Positions 28,457-38,367 of a stretch of DNA of 64,000 bases are shown in pieces (the first letter of the stretch is position 1; each line of letters opens with the position of its first letter). Made by a program: the position numbers and the translations under genes. The notes below the pieces were generated by a model. The model saw only the letters and a program-made list of their open reading frames with translations. It had not been told where the DNA came from and ran no database searches. The DNA is taken from NCBI RefSeq assembly GCF_003867075.1, contig NZ_CP032544.1, forward strand, positions 672,001 through 736,000. Direction: 5' to 3'. Source of the stretch: Tenacibaculum mesophilum. GTDB lineage: Bacteria; Bacteroidota; Bacteroidia; Flavobacteriales; Flavobacteriaceae.

Positions 28457-28882
28457 TCATTTTTTTTTGTAATCTTCAAAGGTTCCATCATCGTATAGAA
28501 CTAAAATATTTTTAATTTCTCTAAAAGCGGCTGATTCTTTTGGTTTCATAGTACTCTCTGAGAATTTCGTATTTGATTTTTTTTCGGGTTCTTGGTCAAA
28601 TACTACATTTTCAGTAAACAGAGAAGGAGCTTCATTTTTCTCTATATTTATCTCTTTCTCTTGATTTTTTACATTTGGAGGAAAACTGCCTTTACCATAC
28701 ACTAACCAATTTAGATCAACTTCATCAAAAGCCGTTTCAACTTTTATAATAAAATCTAAGCTCGGTTTATTTCTTCCTGATAATAGGTGAGAAATGCTAG
28801 ATCTTGGAACATCAATTTTATCAGCAAAGCTTGACGCTGATAAATTGTAATAGTCTAATATCTGTTTTAATCTTTCAATCAT
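28457..28882 (-). CDS. XRE-family helix-turn-helix regulator
   Basis: The 141-residue protein has an N-terminal HTH_3 domain (about 1-58; FADKIDVPRSSISHLLSGRNKPS is the HTH core, with LDFIIKVETAFDEVDLNWLVYGKG after it). The C-terminal half is charged, low in complexity, and ends YDDGTFEDYKKK. The form recalls phage-type repressors without the S24 peptidase. Two palindromes TTTAC-N4-GTAAA lie immediately before its ATG, so it probably represses itself. No phage genes are near. Confidence 0.85.
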   Translation of the reverse strand: MIERLKQILDYYNLSASSFADKIDVPRSSISHLLSGRNKPSLDFIIKVETAFDEVDLNWLVYGKGSFPPNVKNQEKEINIEKNEAPSLFTENVVFDQEPEKKSNTKFSESTMKPKESAAFREIKNILVLYDDGTFEDYKKK

Positions 28883-28885
28883 TTA

Positions 28886-28925
28886 TTTACTTATGTAAAC
28901 ATTAGGAATTGTTTACGATTGTAAA
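28886..28925. promoter_or_regulatory. Tandem TTTAC-N4-GTAAA operator pair
   Basis: Two palindromes occur at 28886-28899 and 28912-28925, with 26 bases between equivalent positions, starting four bases upstream of the XRE start codon. The position fits autorepression by the XRE protein (inference). Confidence 0.6.
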
Positions 28926-29456
28926 TATATATTGTTTTATAAATGTAGACAAGAAAAATTTAATATTTCTTCAAAATAATTCAAAACAAGGCGATTAAAC
29001 ACTTTAACAAATAACGTTTAAATTACTGTAAAACAATATTTTAAGGGTTAGGTATAGAGAAAACTTATTCTTTTGTTAAATATCTTTATTTACATTTGTA
29101 ATTAAACTAATTATTTGTTTTGTTAAGTTTATAAATGTAAAAATCTCTTTTTTTTAATAAATATAATGTGTTTAAATAACCATTTATCCTTATTTAACTG
29201 ACTTAAACATCAAATAAGCAACTTTAAGGTTAATAATAATGACTCTTCAGAAGTAATAGTTTAAATAAATATAAATAAGGCTATAACCTTTATAATACTT
29301 CAATAATTACTTTAAATTACTTATGAGTTTAATTATATCCTTTCAAAGTGCTTATATAAATTTATTATGTACTTAGAAATAGAAGTTAAATAAGAAGAAT
29401 ATTACAAATGTTACCATAATTAGATAGTTAACAAGTGTAAACTATATGTTTTGTTG
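28926..29456. other. AT-rich gene-free stretch
   Basis: I find no reading frame above about 20 codons and no known RNA here. The stretch holds a near-copy of the XRE palindrome (29089-29102, TTTAC-ATTT-GTAAT) that covers a plus-strand TACATTTG (29091-29098), a match to the -7 consensus. It could produce an unknown RNA toward the hairpin at 29476. Confidence 0.4.
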
Positions 29457-29470
29457 TTTACTTTTGTAAA
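29457..29470. promoter_or_regulatory. Third TTTAC-N4-GTAAA operator copy
   Basis: TTTAC-TTTT-GTAAA is an exact arm match to the two sites beside the XRE gene. It covers TACTTTTG (29459-29466), a plus-strand -7 element match. Confidence 0.5.
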
Positions 29471-29475
29471 AAAAG

Positions 29476-29503
29476 AAAGCACCCTGTTTACAGAGTGCTT
29501 TTT
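29476..29503 (-). terminator. Terminator after purL
   Basis: AAAGCAC-CCTGT and ACAGA-GTGCTTT form a stem with one mismatch; on the minus strand it is followed by TTTCTTTTTTT. It lies 25 bases beyond the purL stop. Confidence 0.8.
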
Positions 29504-29527
29504 GTAGTTGAGAATGTAGTATTCTAC

Positions 29528-32500
29528 TTATTTTTTATTTTCTATCCATTTTCTTGCATTAACAAAAGCTTCTAACCAAGGTGAAACTTCATCTTTTCTG
29601 TCTTGTGGATAGTTAGCCCAGTTCCATTGGAAAGTAGAACGTTCAATATGTGGCATAGTTACTAAATGACGACCAGTCTTATCACATAGCATTGCTGTGT
29701 TATAATCTGAACCGTTTGGATTGTTAGGATATCCTTCATATGCATACTTAGCAACAATATTATAATTATCTTCAGTTTCAGGTAAATTGAACTTTCCTTC
29801 TCCGTGAGAAATCCAAACTCCTAATTCTGTTCCAGCCAAACTAGATAACATTACTGAATTATTTTCCTGAACTTTTACAGATGTAAATGAACTTTCGTGC
29901 TTTTTAGAATCGTTGTGTAACATCTTACCGTGTTCGTTATGTTCTGGATTGATTAATTCTAACTCCATAAACAATTGACACCCGTTACAAATACCAACAG
30001 AAAGTGTATCTTCTCTGTTAAAGAAGTTTTTCAAAGCAGTGTTCGCTTTTTCATTATATAAAAATGCTCCAGCCCATCCTTTAGCAGAACCCAAAACATC
30101 TGAATTAGAAAAACCTCCAACAGCTCCAATAAATTGAATATCTTCTAAAGTTTCACGACCAGAAATTAAATCAGTCATGTGAACATCCTTCACATCAAAA
30201 CCAGCTAAATACATAGCATTTGCCATTTCACGTTCAGAGTTTGAACCCTTTTCACGAATGATAGCTGCTTTAGGTCTGTTAGTTATAGTACCCACAGTAT
30301 CAGCAAGCTTTCCTGTAAAATGCGTTGGGAATGTATATTGTAAAGGTTGATTTTTATAATTATCAAAACGATTTTTAGCTAAACCATTAGCCGTTTGTTT
30401 TTGATCTAATAAATAAGAAGTCTCATACCAAGTATCTCTTAATTCAGCAATTGATAAAGCAAAAATATCAGAACCATTTTTAATATTTAATCGATCAGAT
30501 TCAATTACCGAACCAATTTTAAAGAACTCGATGTTATTATCAGCTAAAGTTTGTTCTATAGAAGCGTCAGTTGCTTGGAAAACAATTCCTGAGTTTTCAG
30601 CAAATAACAACTTGATACTGTCAGCTTCATTTAAAGTTGATAAATCTAAGTTCGCACCTATGTTTACATCTGCAAAACACAATTCTAATAAAGTAGTAAT
30701 CAATCCCCCAGATGCAACATCGTGACCTGCAACAATTTTTCCTTCCTTAATTAAATTCTGTAAAACATTAAATGTTGATTTAAAGAACTCATTATTAGTA
30801 ATCGTAGGAGCAGAGTTTCCTAATTTGTTTAGTATCTGCGCAAATGAACTTCCTCCTAATTTAAAATCATCTTGCGATAAATTGATGTAATAGATATCTC
30901 CTTTGTTTGGTTGTAAAACAGGTTCTACTACTTTAGTAATATCATTACAGTTAGCCGCAGCTGAAATAACAACAGTTCCTGGAGAAATTACTTCTTCATT
31001 AGGATATTTTTGTTTCATTGATAAAGAATCTTTTCCTGTTGGAACATTGATTCCTAAATCGATTGAAAAATCCGAAATAGCCTTCACAGCTTTGTATAAG
31101 CGAGCATCTTCACCTTCATTTTTACAAGGCCACATCCAGTTTGCTGATAATGAAACCGATTGTAAACCATCTTTTAAAGGTGCCCAAACAATATTCGTTA
31201 ATGCTTCAGCAATTGAGTTTTTACTTCCAGCTACAGGATCAATCAATCCAGAAATAGGAGAGTGCCCAATCGTAGTAGCAATACCTTCTTTACCTTTATA
31301 ATCTAGCGCCATTACACCGACATTGTTCAATGGAATTTGTAAAGAACCAACACATTGTTGCTTCGCTACTTTTCCTCCAACACAACGGTCAACCTTATTC
31401 GTCAACCAATCTTTACAGGCAACAGCTTCTAATTGTAAAACTTGTTCTAAGTAGTTAGTGAAGTTTTCTTTAGAATAGTCAACATCAGCATAATTACGAT
31501 CAACTGTATTATCAGTCATAATCGTTTTAGGAGAACTACCAAACATATCTTCTAAAGCTAAATCCATTGGTTTGTTTCCATTGGTTTTAGATTCAAAAGT
31601 AAAACGGTGGTCACCAGTAACATCACCAACAGTGTACATTGGTGAACGCTCACGTTCAGCAATCTTATTAAGGGTGTCGATATGCTTCTCAGCAATTACT
31701 AATCCCATACGTTCTTGAGATTCGTTACCGATAATCTCTTTATCAGATAGGGTAGGATCCCCAACAGGTAGTTTATCTAAGTCGATTTTTCCACCAGTAT
31801 CTTCTACTAATTCTGATAAACAGTTTAAGTGTCCACCAGCTCCGTGATCGTGAATAGAAACGATAAAGTTTTCATCACTTTCTACCATACCACGAACCGC
31901 ATTGGCAGCACGTTTTTGCATTTCAGGATTTGAACGCTGAATTGCGTTTAACTCAATTCCTGTTGAAAACTCTCCAGTATCAGCAGAAGAAACCGCAGCT
32001 CCTCCCATACCAATACGGTAATTTTCACCACCTAAAATTACTATTTTATCTCCTTCTTGTGGAGTATCTTTTAATGCTTGTTCTTTTTTACCATATCCGA
32101 TACCACCTGCTTGCATAATTACTTTATCGAAACCAAGTTTGCGAGCATCTTCTTCATGTTCAAAAGTAAGAACAGAACCGCAGATTAATGGCTGACCAAA
32201 TTTATTACCGAAATCAGAAGCTCCGTTAGAAGCTTTGATTAAAATATCCATAGGAGTTTGGTATAACCACTTACGTTCGTCCATTCCTTTTTCCCAAGGA
32301 CGATTTTCTTCTAAACGAGAGTAAGAAGTCATATAAACAGCTGTTCCTGCTAATGGCAACGATCCTTTTCCTCCAGCTAATCTATCACGAATTTCACCTC
32401 CTGAACCTGTTGCAGCACCATTGAAAGGCTCAACAGTAGTAGGGAAGTTGTGTGTTTCAGCTTTTAATGAAATAACAGATTCAAATTCTTTTGTTTCGTA

Positions 32501-33196
32501 AAAGTCTGGTTTATCTGCGCTTTTAGGAGCAAATTGCTCTACTTTTGGACCTTTAACAAAAGCAACATTGTCTTTATAAGCAGATACAATATCGTTAGGG
32601 TTTTGCTTAGAGGTTTCTTTAATTAACTTGAATAAAGAAGTTGGCATTTCTTCACCATCAATAACAAAAGTACCGTTGAAAATTTTATGACGGCAGTGTT
32701 CTGAATTTACTTGAGAAAATCCAAATACTTCAGAATCGGTTAATTTTCTTCCAATTTTGGTAGCTACTTCTTCTAAATACCCAATTTCTTCATCGCTCAA
32801 CGCCAATCCTTCTTGCTCGTTATAAGTAGCAATATCATCAATTTCTAAAATTGGTTCAGGTTGAATATCAATGGTAAAAGTTTCTTGGTTTAATCCATCA
32901 AATTTTTGAGAAATCATTGGGTCGAAGTCAGAAAAATCATTAGCTACTGCATCAAATTCTTCAATTCTGATAATTCCAGAAATTCCCATATTTTGAGTAA
33001 TTTCAACAGCGTTGGTACTCCAAGGAGTAATCATAGCTGCTCTAGGGCCAACAAAAAAGGCGTCAAGAGACGCCGCGTTTATTTTCGGTTGGTTGCCAAA
33101 TAACCAAGTTAACTTCGAAATTGTTTCAGATGTTAATTCTTCTGTTGTTTGAACAGCAAAAACCTTGCTGTTTACGTTTCCAAAGAAATGAATCAT
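29528..33196 (-). CDS. purL: Phosphoribosylformylglycinamidine synthase (large form)
   Basis: The 1,222-residue protein is the single-chain FGAM synthase, which forms FGAM from FGAR, glutamine and ATP in purine synthesis. It has the N-terminal PurS-like domain, the first AIRS-type ATP domain with HCRHKIF near 173 and ETHNFPTTVEPFNGAATG near 253-270, and a C-terminal class I glutamine amidotransferase. The nucleophile Cys1070 is in GICNGCQ and the catalytic His in ISHGEGKF near 1130. Small split-type purS/purQ are not needed. It has no purine riboswitch that I can see. Confidence 0.96.
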   Translation of the reverse strand: MIHFFGNVNSKVFAVQTTEELTSETISKLTWLFGNQPKINAASLDAFFVGPRAAMITPWSTNAVEITQNMGISGIIRIEEFDAVANDFSDFDPMISQKFDGLNQETFTIDIQPEPILEIDDIATYNEQEGLALSDEEIGYLEEVATKIGRKLTDSEVFGFSQVNSEHCRHKIFNGTFVIDGEEMPTSLFKLIKETSKQNPNDIVSAYKDNVAFVKGPKVEQFAPKSADKPDFYETKEFESVISLKAETHNFPTTVEPFNGAATGSGGEIRDRLAGGKGSLPLAGTAVYMTSYSRLEENRPWEKGMDERKWLYQTPMDILIKASNGASDFGNKFGQPLICGSVLTFEHEEDARKLGFDKVIMQAGGIGYGKKEQALKDTPQEGDKIVILGGENYRIGMGGAAVSSADTGEFSTGIELNAIQRSNPEMQKRAANAVRGMVESDENFIVSIHDHGAGGHLNCLSELVEDTGGKIDLDKLPVGDPTLSDKEIIGNESQERMGLVIAEKHIDTLNKIAERERSPMYTVGDVTGDHRFTFESKTNGNKPMDLALEDMFGSSPKTIMTDNTVDRNYADVDYSKENFTNYLEQVLQLEAVACKDWLTNKVDRCVGGKVAKQQCVGSLQIPLNNVGVMALDYKGKEGIATTIGHSPISGLIDPVAGSKNSIAEALTNIVWAPLKDGLQSVSLSANWMWPCKNEGEDARLYKAVKAISDFSIDLGINVPTGKDSLSMKQKYPNEEVISPGTVVISAAANCNDITKVVEPVLQPNKGDIYYINLSQDDFKLGGSSFAQILNKLGNSAPTITNNEFFKSTFNVLQNLIKEGKIVAGHDVASGGLITTLLELCFADVNIGANLDLSTLNEADSIKLLFAENSGIVFQATDASIEQTLADNNIEFFKIGSVIESDRLNIKNGSDIFALSIAELRDTWYETSYLLDQKQTANGLAKNRFDNYKNQPLQYTFPTHFTGKLADTVGTITNRPKAAIIREKGSNSEREMANAMYLAGFDVKDVHMTDLISGRETLEDIQFIGAVGGFSNSDVLGSAKGWAGAFLYNEKANTALKNFFNREDTLSVGICNGCQLFMELELINPEHNEHGKMLHNDSKKHESSFTSVKVQENNSVMLSSLAGTELGVWISHGEGKFNLPETEDNYNIVAKYAYEGYPNNPNGSDYNTAMLCDKTGRHLVTMPHIERSTFQWNWANYPQDRKDEVSPWLEAFVNARKWIENKK

Positions 33197-33264
33197 TGTT
33201 AGTTGTGTTTGTGTATGTTTTTGAAAGGTGTAAATTTAATTCTTTTGGATGAAATAAAAGCATA

Positions 33265-33294
33265 AAAAAAGCAGCAAAATTTTGCTGCTTTTTT
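33265..33294 (-). terminator. Terminator after the S41 peptidase gene
   Basis: GCAGCAAAA/TTTTGCTGC is a perfect inverted repeat with A and T runs on both sides, three bases beyond the S41 stop. Confidence 0.88.
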
Positions 33295-33297
33295 CGT

Positions 33298-34779
33298 TTA
33301 AAGATTAAGATGATTAATATTTTTTAAAAAATCACTTTCATAATACATTTCTTGTTCAAAACGATTTTTTTGTAAATTATCTATCACCTGTATATTGGAA
33401 GGTTTTTGAGCTTTTGAAGCTATACCTTTTATGTTATCTAAAACAGATTTTAATAAAATTTCGTTTTCATTTCCAAATGGTAAAAAATTATCCCAACTGG
33501 CAAATTCATTAATATCTATATCTGCAGCAAAACCGTTAACATAATCACTTTGATTTAACTTGTTAAATATTTGGAAAGTAATAGGTTGCATAGCCATTTT
33601 GTGAGTAGTATTAGCTTTGCTTTTATCGGTGTAATCTGTAGTTGGAGAATCATATAACGTAATAGATCCAACATTTTTACCATAGGTAGTTTTACCAACA
33701 GTAACCACATCAATATAAGGTCTTAAGCCATTTATTATCATTTCACTAGCAGAAGCTGTATTACTTGAAGTTATAACATAAATTTTAGAAAGCCCTGTGA
33801 GTCTATTTAAAGGAATATCTTGACCTTCTAAGTAATTTCCATCAGAGTCATACTGAAAAATACCATTTAAAAAAGGTAATAAAAAGCTTCTGTCAGTATG
33901 TTTTTTGTTATAAATAGTTTTAGCAAAAACATCTTGCTCTGCAGCTCCTTCACCGTAAATCATACTGGCTAAGTATCCACAAGTTAATACAGAGCCACCT
34001 CCATTGTATCTAAAGTCTAATATTAACTCTTGTATTCCTTCTGCTTTAAAATTAGCAAAGGCATTATTAAGTTCTTTATCGTAAGATGACCTAAACCCAT
34101 TGTAAACTAAGTAACCTACTTTTTTACCATTTATATTATTAAAAATTTTAGCTAGCTGTATAGCATTATCATTAACTTCTCTTTTAGTTAAAGTTATTTT
34201 TGATTTTTCAGTAACTCCATCATTTTCACCTAAAATAAATTCGGCAGTTTCATTATAGTAATTTTTTATAAGTGCATCGAAGTTGGTTGTAGTAAATTTT
34301 TGACCATCTATACCAATTATAATATCACCTCTTTTTAATCCTTTTTCTGAAGCTGGTGAATTCTCAGATACTTTAGTTACTAATAAGATAATATTGGTAT
34401 CATTAATTTTTATGGACGTAGGTCTAAAGCCAAAACTAGTACTAGTACCTTGAAAAGCCTTTTCTTGTTCAATATAGTCTTCAATAAACCAAGAGAACTT
34501 ATCTACTTCTTGATATTTATACAGTAAGCTTTTAAATAAATCGTTTGGAGTACCGTATGAGTTTAAGTAAGTATAATACTCATTTATATTATCATCTTTA
34601 CTATCTGCTAAATTAGAAATATCTTCTTGCCAATTGTACCATGAGTTCATGGCTTTCCATACAAAATTATTTACTTTATTGTTTAGTTTAACTTCATCTA
34701 CTGGTTCAGCTAGTTTATCATCTTTACTACAACTTAAAAGAATTGTAAACATAAAGGATAGTAATATGATTTTTTTCAT
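33298..34779 (-). CDS. S41 family peptidase lipoprotein (tail-specific protease-like)
   Basis: The 493-residue protein has a lipoprotein signal (MKKIILLSFMFTILLSCSKDD, lipid at Cys17). A PDZ-like domain (about 115-200, with ENSPASEKGLKRGDIIIGIDG) precedes the S41 core: GYLVYNGF near 222-229, LDFRYNGGGSV near 254-264, catalytic Ser343 in SSNTASASEM and Lys363/Lys368 in GKTTYGKNV. It is predicted to face the periplasm or cell surface and cleave substrates near their C-termini. Substrate unknown. It stands alone, 79 bases after the carboxypeptidase-regulatory-like gene. Confidence 0.88.
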   Translation of the reverse strand: MKKIILLSFMFTILLSCSKDDKLAEPVDEVKLNNKVNNFVWKAMNSWYNWQEDISNLADSKDDNINEYYTYLNSYGTPNDLFKSLLYKYQEVDKFSWFIEDYIEQEKAFQGTSTSFGFRPTSIKINDTNIILLVTKVSENSPASEKGLKRGDIIIGIDGQKFTTTNFDALIKNYYNETAEFILGENDGVTEKSKITLTKREVNDNAIQLAKIFNNINGKKVGYLVYNGFRSSYDKELNNAFANFKAEGIQELILDFRYNGGGSVLTCGYLASMIYGEGAAEQDVFAKTIYNKKHTDRSFLLPFLNGIFQYDSDGNYLEGQDIPLNRLTGLSKIYVITSSNTASASEMIINGLRPYIDVVTVGKTTYGKNVGSITLYDSPTTDYTDKSKANTTHKMAMQPITFQIFNKLNQSDYVNGFAADIDINEFASWDNFLPFGNENEILLKSVLDNIKGIASKAQKPSNIQVIDNLQKNRFEQEMYYESDFLKNINHLNL

Positions 34780-34858
34780 TATTTAAAGTAATTATATATT
34801 AATTTATAAACAATATAACATATAAAATATCACTTACCCTATTTTTTTTACAAAAAAA

Positions 34859-35641
34859 TTAATTTTTATCAGGTATTCTGTTTCTTTCTATTTTACCTTT
34901 TTTTACTGTTTTATAGTTTTCGTAACAATTTAAAACAGCTTCAATTAATTGTAGGTCACTGGCTTTTTTTATAAAGTATTCAGAATAGTTACAGTCAGAT
35001 AATAGCTTATTTAACTCAGTCCTATCCATTTCAAGATATTCCATCATAACTTCACGATCAAATTTACCAGCTAACATTTTACGCAAATCGTCTTCTTTTT
35101 TAAGCTTCTTTAATTTTTTAAGCTGTTTAGGTTTGCTTCCGAATAGGTTATATACCAAATCAACCGGATTTAAGAGTTTAGCAATAGGAGAGGAAATTTT
35201 TTGAGGCCTTCCAACTTCATACGTTTGTGGCAATCCATTAATATGTATTCTAGTAAAACGATCTTTTGGAACTTGTTTTATATCTACCTCTAAAACACCA
35301 ATTAGTTCAGTTGACTTAATTACAACTTCTTTTACCTCTTCTGGCTTTTCCTCTAAAGATATAACAACTTCATTTCCTTTTAAAAGATCATTAGTAACTT
35401 TTAGTTTAATAGAAGCATAACCTAAATAAGAAACTAGAACGGTATCGTTTGCTTGAGCAACAAGGTCAAAGAGCCCATTTTCATTAGTAATAGTACCTAC
35501 TACGCTATTAAGATTTAAAATATGAGCCGCACTTAAAGGTTTTTTAGATTCTGAATCTATTATTTGCCCTTTTAATTTATCTTGTGATTGAATAGATAGA
35601 CTAAATACTATTGCTATTAAGAATAATAATCGTTTTTGCAT
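34859..35641 (-). CDS. Carboxypeptidase-regulatory-like domain protein
   Basis: The 260-residue protein has a signal peptide (to about 19) and a CarboxypepD_reg-like beta-sandwich (about 23-110: KGQIIDSESKKPLSAAHI, TNENGLFDL, VSYLGYAS), the domain used as the N-terminal part of many TonB-dependent receptors. Here no barrel follows; instead there is a charged region with KQLKKLKKLKKEDD near 180 and a helical C-terminus. Similar free-standing proteins are frequent in Flavobacteriia. Function unknown. Confidence 0.8.
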   Translation of the reverse strand: MQKRLLFLIAIVFSLSIQSQDKLKGQIIDSESKKPLSAAHILNLNSVVGTITNENGLFDLVAQANDTVLVSYLGYASIKLKVTNDLLKGNEVVISLEEKPEEVKEVVIKSTELIGVLEVDIKQVPKDRFTRIHINGLPQTYEVGRPQKISSPIAKLLNPVDLVYNLFGSKPKQLKKLKKLKKEDDLRKMLAGKFDREVMMEYLEMDRTELNKLLSDCNYSEYFIKKASDLQLIEAVLNCYENYKTVKKGKIERNRIPDKN

Positions 35642-35823
35642 AGGGCGAAAATAAGAATAATAGGCTTTGTTCTCGTTAATAATATGTGAAATTAATCCCT
35701 CTACATATAATCATTTCAAGCTATGATAATAGATTATATTAAATAGGAGAGGAGGGTGACTCTTTTTCGTTAGAATAAAGTAGTGACAAAAATATGTATG
35801 GAATGGAAACAATTAGTTAAAAT

Positions 35824-36762
35824 CTAATTCAAAGAAGAATACTTTTTTATATATTCTTTTGGGCTCATTCCTACCTTTTTTTTAAAAACTCTAGTGAAAT
35901 ATTGAGGATATTCAAACCCCAGTTTATATGCCGTTTCAGATATTGAAAAATTTGGATTCAACAATAAACTTTTAGCTTCATCAACTAAAAATAAATTGAT
36001 TTGGTCTACAGCTGTCTTTCCTGTCTCAGCTTTTATAGTGTCACTCATATAACGATGACTTACATTTAATTGTGTAGCCATCCAATCTAAAGTAGGGATT
36101 CCCTCTTCAGCAAATAAGTTTTGTTCAAAATAGGTGTTTAATATATCTTTAAATTTGGTAATTAAAATCTTGTTATCATCAGTTCTATTTAAAAACTGTC
36201 TTTTGTAAAATCTATCAGCATACTTTAATAAAGTTTCTAATTGAGAAATAATGATTTCTTTGCTAAACTCATCATGATTATTATAATATTCGGCTTTAAT
36301 ACTCTTGAAAATATTTTTTACTATCTCTTCTTCTTTAGGTGATAGATGAAGTGCTTCGTTTACATTGTAATTAAAGAAATTATAGGTCTTGATTTTTTCA
36401 TAAATATCAAGGCTTTGTATATAATTTTTATGAAATGCTATATGATAACTCTCTGAACTAAACACCAAATCTTTAAATATTAAAGTTTGGTTTGGCGCTG
36501 TAAACAACATTGTTCCTTTAGTACAATCATATTTAGTACGTCCATAAGAGAGTTCCCCTGAAATAATGTTCTTTAGGCTGATACCATAAAACTGGCAATT
36601 TATTTCTACAGGTTCGTCAAAAGCATAAGCTTCACAACTCTCATATTCATCTTCTTCTAATTCAGTATGGATAATACTAAATAAAGGATTTTCAGGAACT
36701 TTTAAACTAAAATGGTCGTGGAATTCTGTTATGGAATTGAAGTTAAGACTTGACATTTTCAT
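35824..36762 (-). CDS. AraC-family transcriptional regulator
   Basis: The 312-residue protein has an N-terminal cupin-like sensing domain (about 1-190) and a C-terminal double HTH (about 215-312: NVSHRYMSDTIKAETGKTAVDQINLF and SISETAYKLGFEYPQYFTRVFKKKVGMSPKEY in pieces). Starts at 36762 and 36756 (MKMSS) are both possible. It lies 33 bases after the MBL hydrolase gene on the same strand and may control that cluster. The inducer is unknown. Confidence 0.88.
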   Translation of the reverse strand: MKMSSLNFNSITEFHDHFSLKVPENPLFSIIHTELEEDEYESCEAYAFDEPVEINCQFYGISLKNIISGELSYGRTKYDCTKGTMLFTAPNQTLIFKDLVFSSESYHIAFHKNYIQSLDIYEKIKTYNFFNYNVNEALHLSPKEEEIVKNIFKSIKAEYYNNHDEFSKEIIISQLETLLKYADRFYKRQFLNRTDDNKILITKFKDILNTYFEQNLFAEEGIPTLDWMATQLNVSHRYMSDTIKAETGKTAVDQINLFLVDEAKSLLLNPNFSISETAYKLGFEYPQYFTRVFKKKVGMSPKEYIKKYSSLN

Positions 36763-36795
36763 GATTTCTGTACTTTGTAAATCTACGATTTATTA

Positions 36796-37941
36796 TCAAT
36801 ATTCATTCCACCAGCTGGAATCACTGTTTTCGATATTATTTATGGTAAATGTTTGGCCAATTCTTGGTGCTACCAAAGGTATGTTTAGTTCATTTGCTTT
36901 TTTAGTAACACGTTCAATTGGGTCTGTCCAAGAGTGTAATGCCAGTTTAAAACCGGCCCAATGAATTGGCATTATTTTTTTTGCTTGTAAATCTACGCCT
37001 GCTTGCGCAGTTTGCTCTGGAAGCATATGTATGTCTTGCCATTGCTCATCGTACTGTCCGCATTCTAGCATTGCAAAATCGAATGGTCCATATTTGTTGC
37101 CGATTTCTGTAAAGTGTTCACCATAACCACTATCTCCACTAAAAAAGATGTTATCAGTTGGTGTTTTGATTATCCATGAACTCCATAAAGTACTCTGATG
37201 ATTATTCATTTTTCTACCAGAGAAATGTTGAGATGGTGTACAGATAAACTGCAAACCTTTATATGTTGTTTCTCCCCACCAATCAAGTTCCGTAATTTTT
37301 TCTTCGGAAATTCCCCAAGCTTTTAAATGCACTCCAACGGCTAGTGGAACAAAATAGTGTTCTACTTTTGATTTTAGCTTTTCAATACTTTCATAATCTA
37401 AATGATCGTAATGGTCGTGGGAAATGACTACAGCATCTATTTTAGGTAATTTCTCAATTTCTAGAGGTATCTCTTTATTAAAACGATTTTCACCTAAAAA
37501 GTTCATTGGTGCAGCTACTTTACCAAACATTGGGTCAATTAGAATGTTTTTTCCTTGTGTTTGCATTAAGAAAGCCGAATGCCCATACCAAATGAAGCGT
37601 GTGTCACCTTTATAATCAGCAACATTTATCGAATCTATTTTTTGAACGTGTAAGTCTTGCTTTGGTCTTCCGTTTTTAACTTTGGTAGTAAAGAATTTCC
37701 AAGATAATTTTACCATATCATTAAACCCTAAATTTTGCGGAACGTTTGCATCCTTATTACGGAATTTGCCATTTTCGTATTGTTTAGAACTAGTATAAGA
37801 TTGGTAATCTTTTTTTGTGACGTCGCCACCGAAAGAAGGATAAAATTTGACAATCAAAACGTAAGCAACTATCAAAATACCAATAAGTGATAAGAGGGTA
37901 ATCAACATTTTTTTTATAATTTTTTGTATACTATTTTTCAT
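36796..37941 (-). CDS. MBL-fold hydrolase, NAPE-PLD/UlaG-like
   Basis: The 381-residue protein has an N-terminal membrane anchor (about 13-33) and a metallo-beta-lactamase fold with IWYGHSAFL near 117-125, the metal motif HDHYDH at 175-180, FSGDSGYGEHF near 266 and PIHWAGFKL near 319. The arrangement is that of the N-acyl-phosphatidylethanolamine phospholipase D/UlaG branch; the real substrate is unknown. It overlaps the DUF2255-like gene upstream by four bases and is followed by the AraC gene. Confidence 0.85.
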   Translation of the reverse strand: MKNSIQKIIKKMLITLLSLIGILIVAYVLIVKFYPSFGGDVTKKDYQSYTSSKQYENGKFRNKDANVPQNLGFNDMVKLSWKFFTTKVKNGRPKQDLHVQKIDSINVADYKGDTRFIWYGHSAFLMQTQGKNILIDPMFGKVAAPMNFLGENRFNKEIPLEIEKLPKIDAVVISHDHYDHLDYESIEKLKSKVEHYFVPLAVGVHLKAWGISEEKITELDWWGETTYKGLQFICTPSQHFSGRKMNNHQSTLWSSWIIKTPTDNIFFSGDSGYGEHFTEIGNKYGPFDFAMLECGQYDEQWQDIHMLPEQTAQAGVDLQAKKIMPIHWAGFKLALHSWTDPIERVTKKANELNIPLVAPRIGQTFTINNIENSDSSWWNEY

Positions 37942-38303
37942 AGACTTTTGGGAATAAGTTCTAAAGTAGACGCTTCATGTTTTTTTGTGTCAAAAGTCAA
38001 TCGCATTACTGGATAAATCAATCCTAATAATTTTAGATATGCTTTATTTACTTTAGGGTTTATTTCTTCTAAATCCGTAGGAATAACACCATCAATATCT
38101 ACAACTGTGTTACCAGTTTTCATAGTACCTTCAGGATGCTTTAAAAAAGCATGATGCCAGCTTCGTTTTCCGAACTTATACTGACGTACAAAAAAACGTC
38201 CTTCAATTGCGACGATAGTGATATCAATAAAACGATGATTACCACATTTAATTTGATGTACTTTCTGTCCTTTCACTAGTGTTTCTAGTTCTTGTATTTT
38301 CAT
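37938..38303 (-). CDS. DUF2255-like protein
   Basis: The 121-residue protein resembles the DUF2255 family: a small beta-barrel with ITIVAIEGRFFVRQ, a KRSWHHAFLKHPEG segment and a C-terminal region. This fold is related to flavin-split-barrel proteins, but a cofactor is not evident. It overlaps the MBL gene by four bases, so the two are translationally coupled. Confidence 0.55.
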   Translation of the reverse strand: MKIQELETLVKGQKVHQIKCGNHRFIDITIVAIEGRFFVRQYKFGKRSWHHAFLKHPEGTMKTGNTVVDIDGVIPTDLEEINPKVNKAYLKLLGLIYPVMRLTFDTKKHEASTLELIPKSL

Positions 38304-38367
38304 ATTGAAAAGCTTAAGACGTTATTAATCGATTAGGAGTTTAATACTTGTAAAAATTCTATCTAAA

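Noticed and set aside
28457..29527. Prophage remnant around the XRE gene
   Set aside because: No integrase, structural genes, attachment repeats or tRNA are present; a lone XRE regulator is not sufficient.
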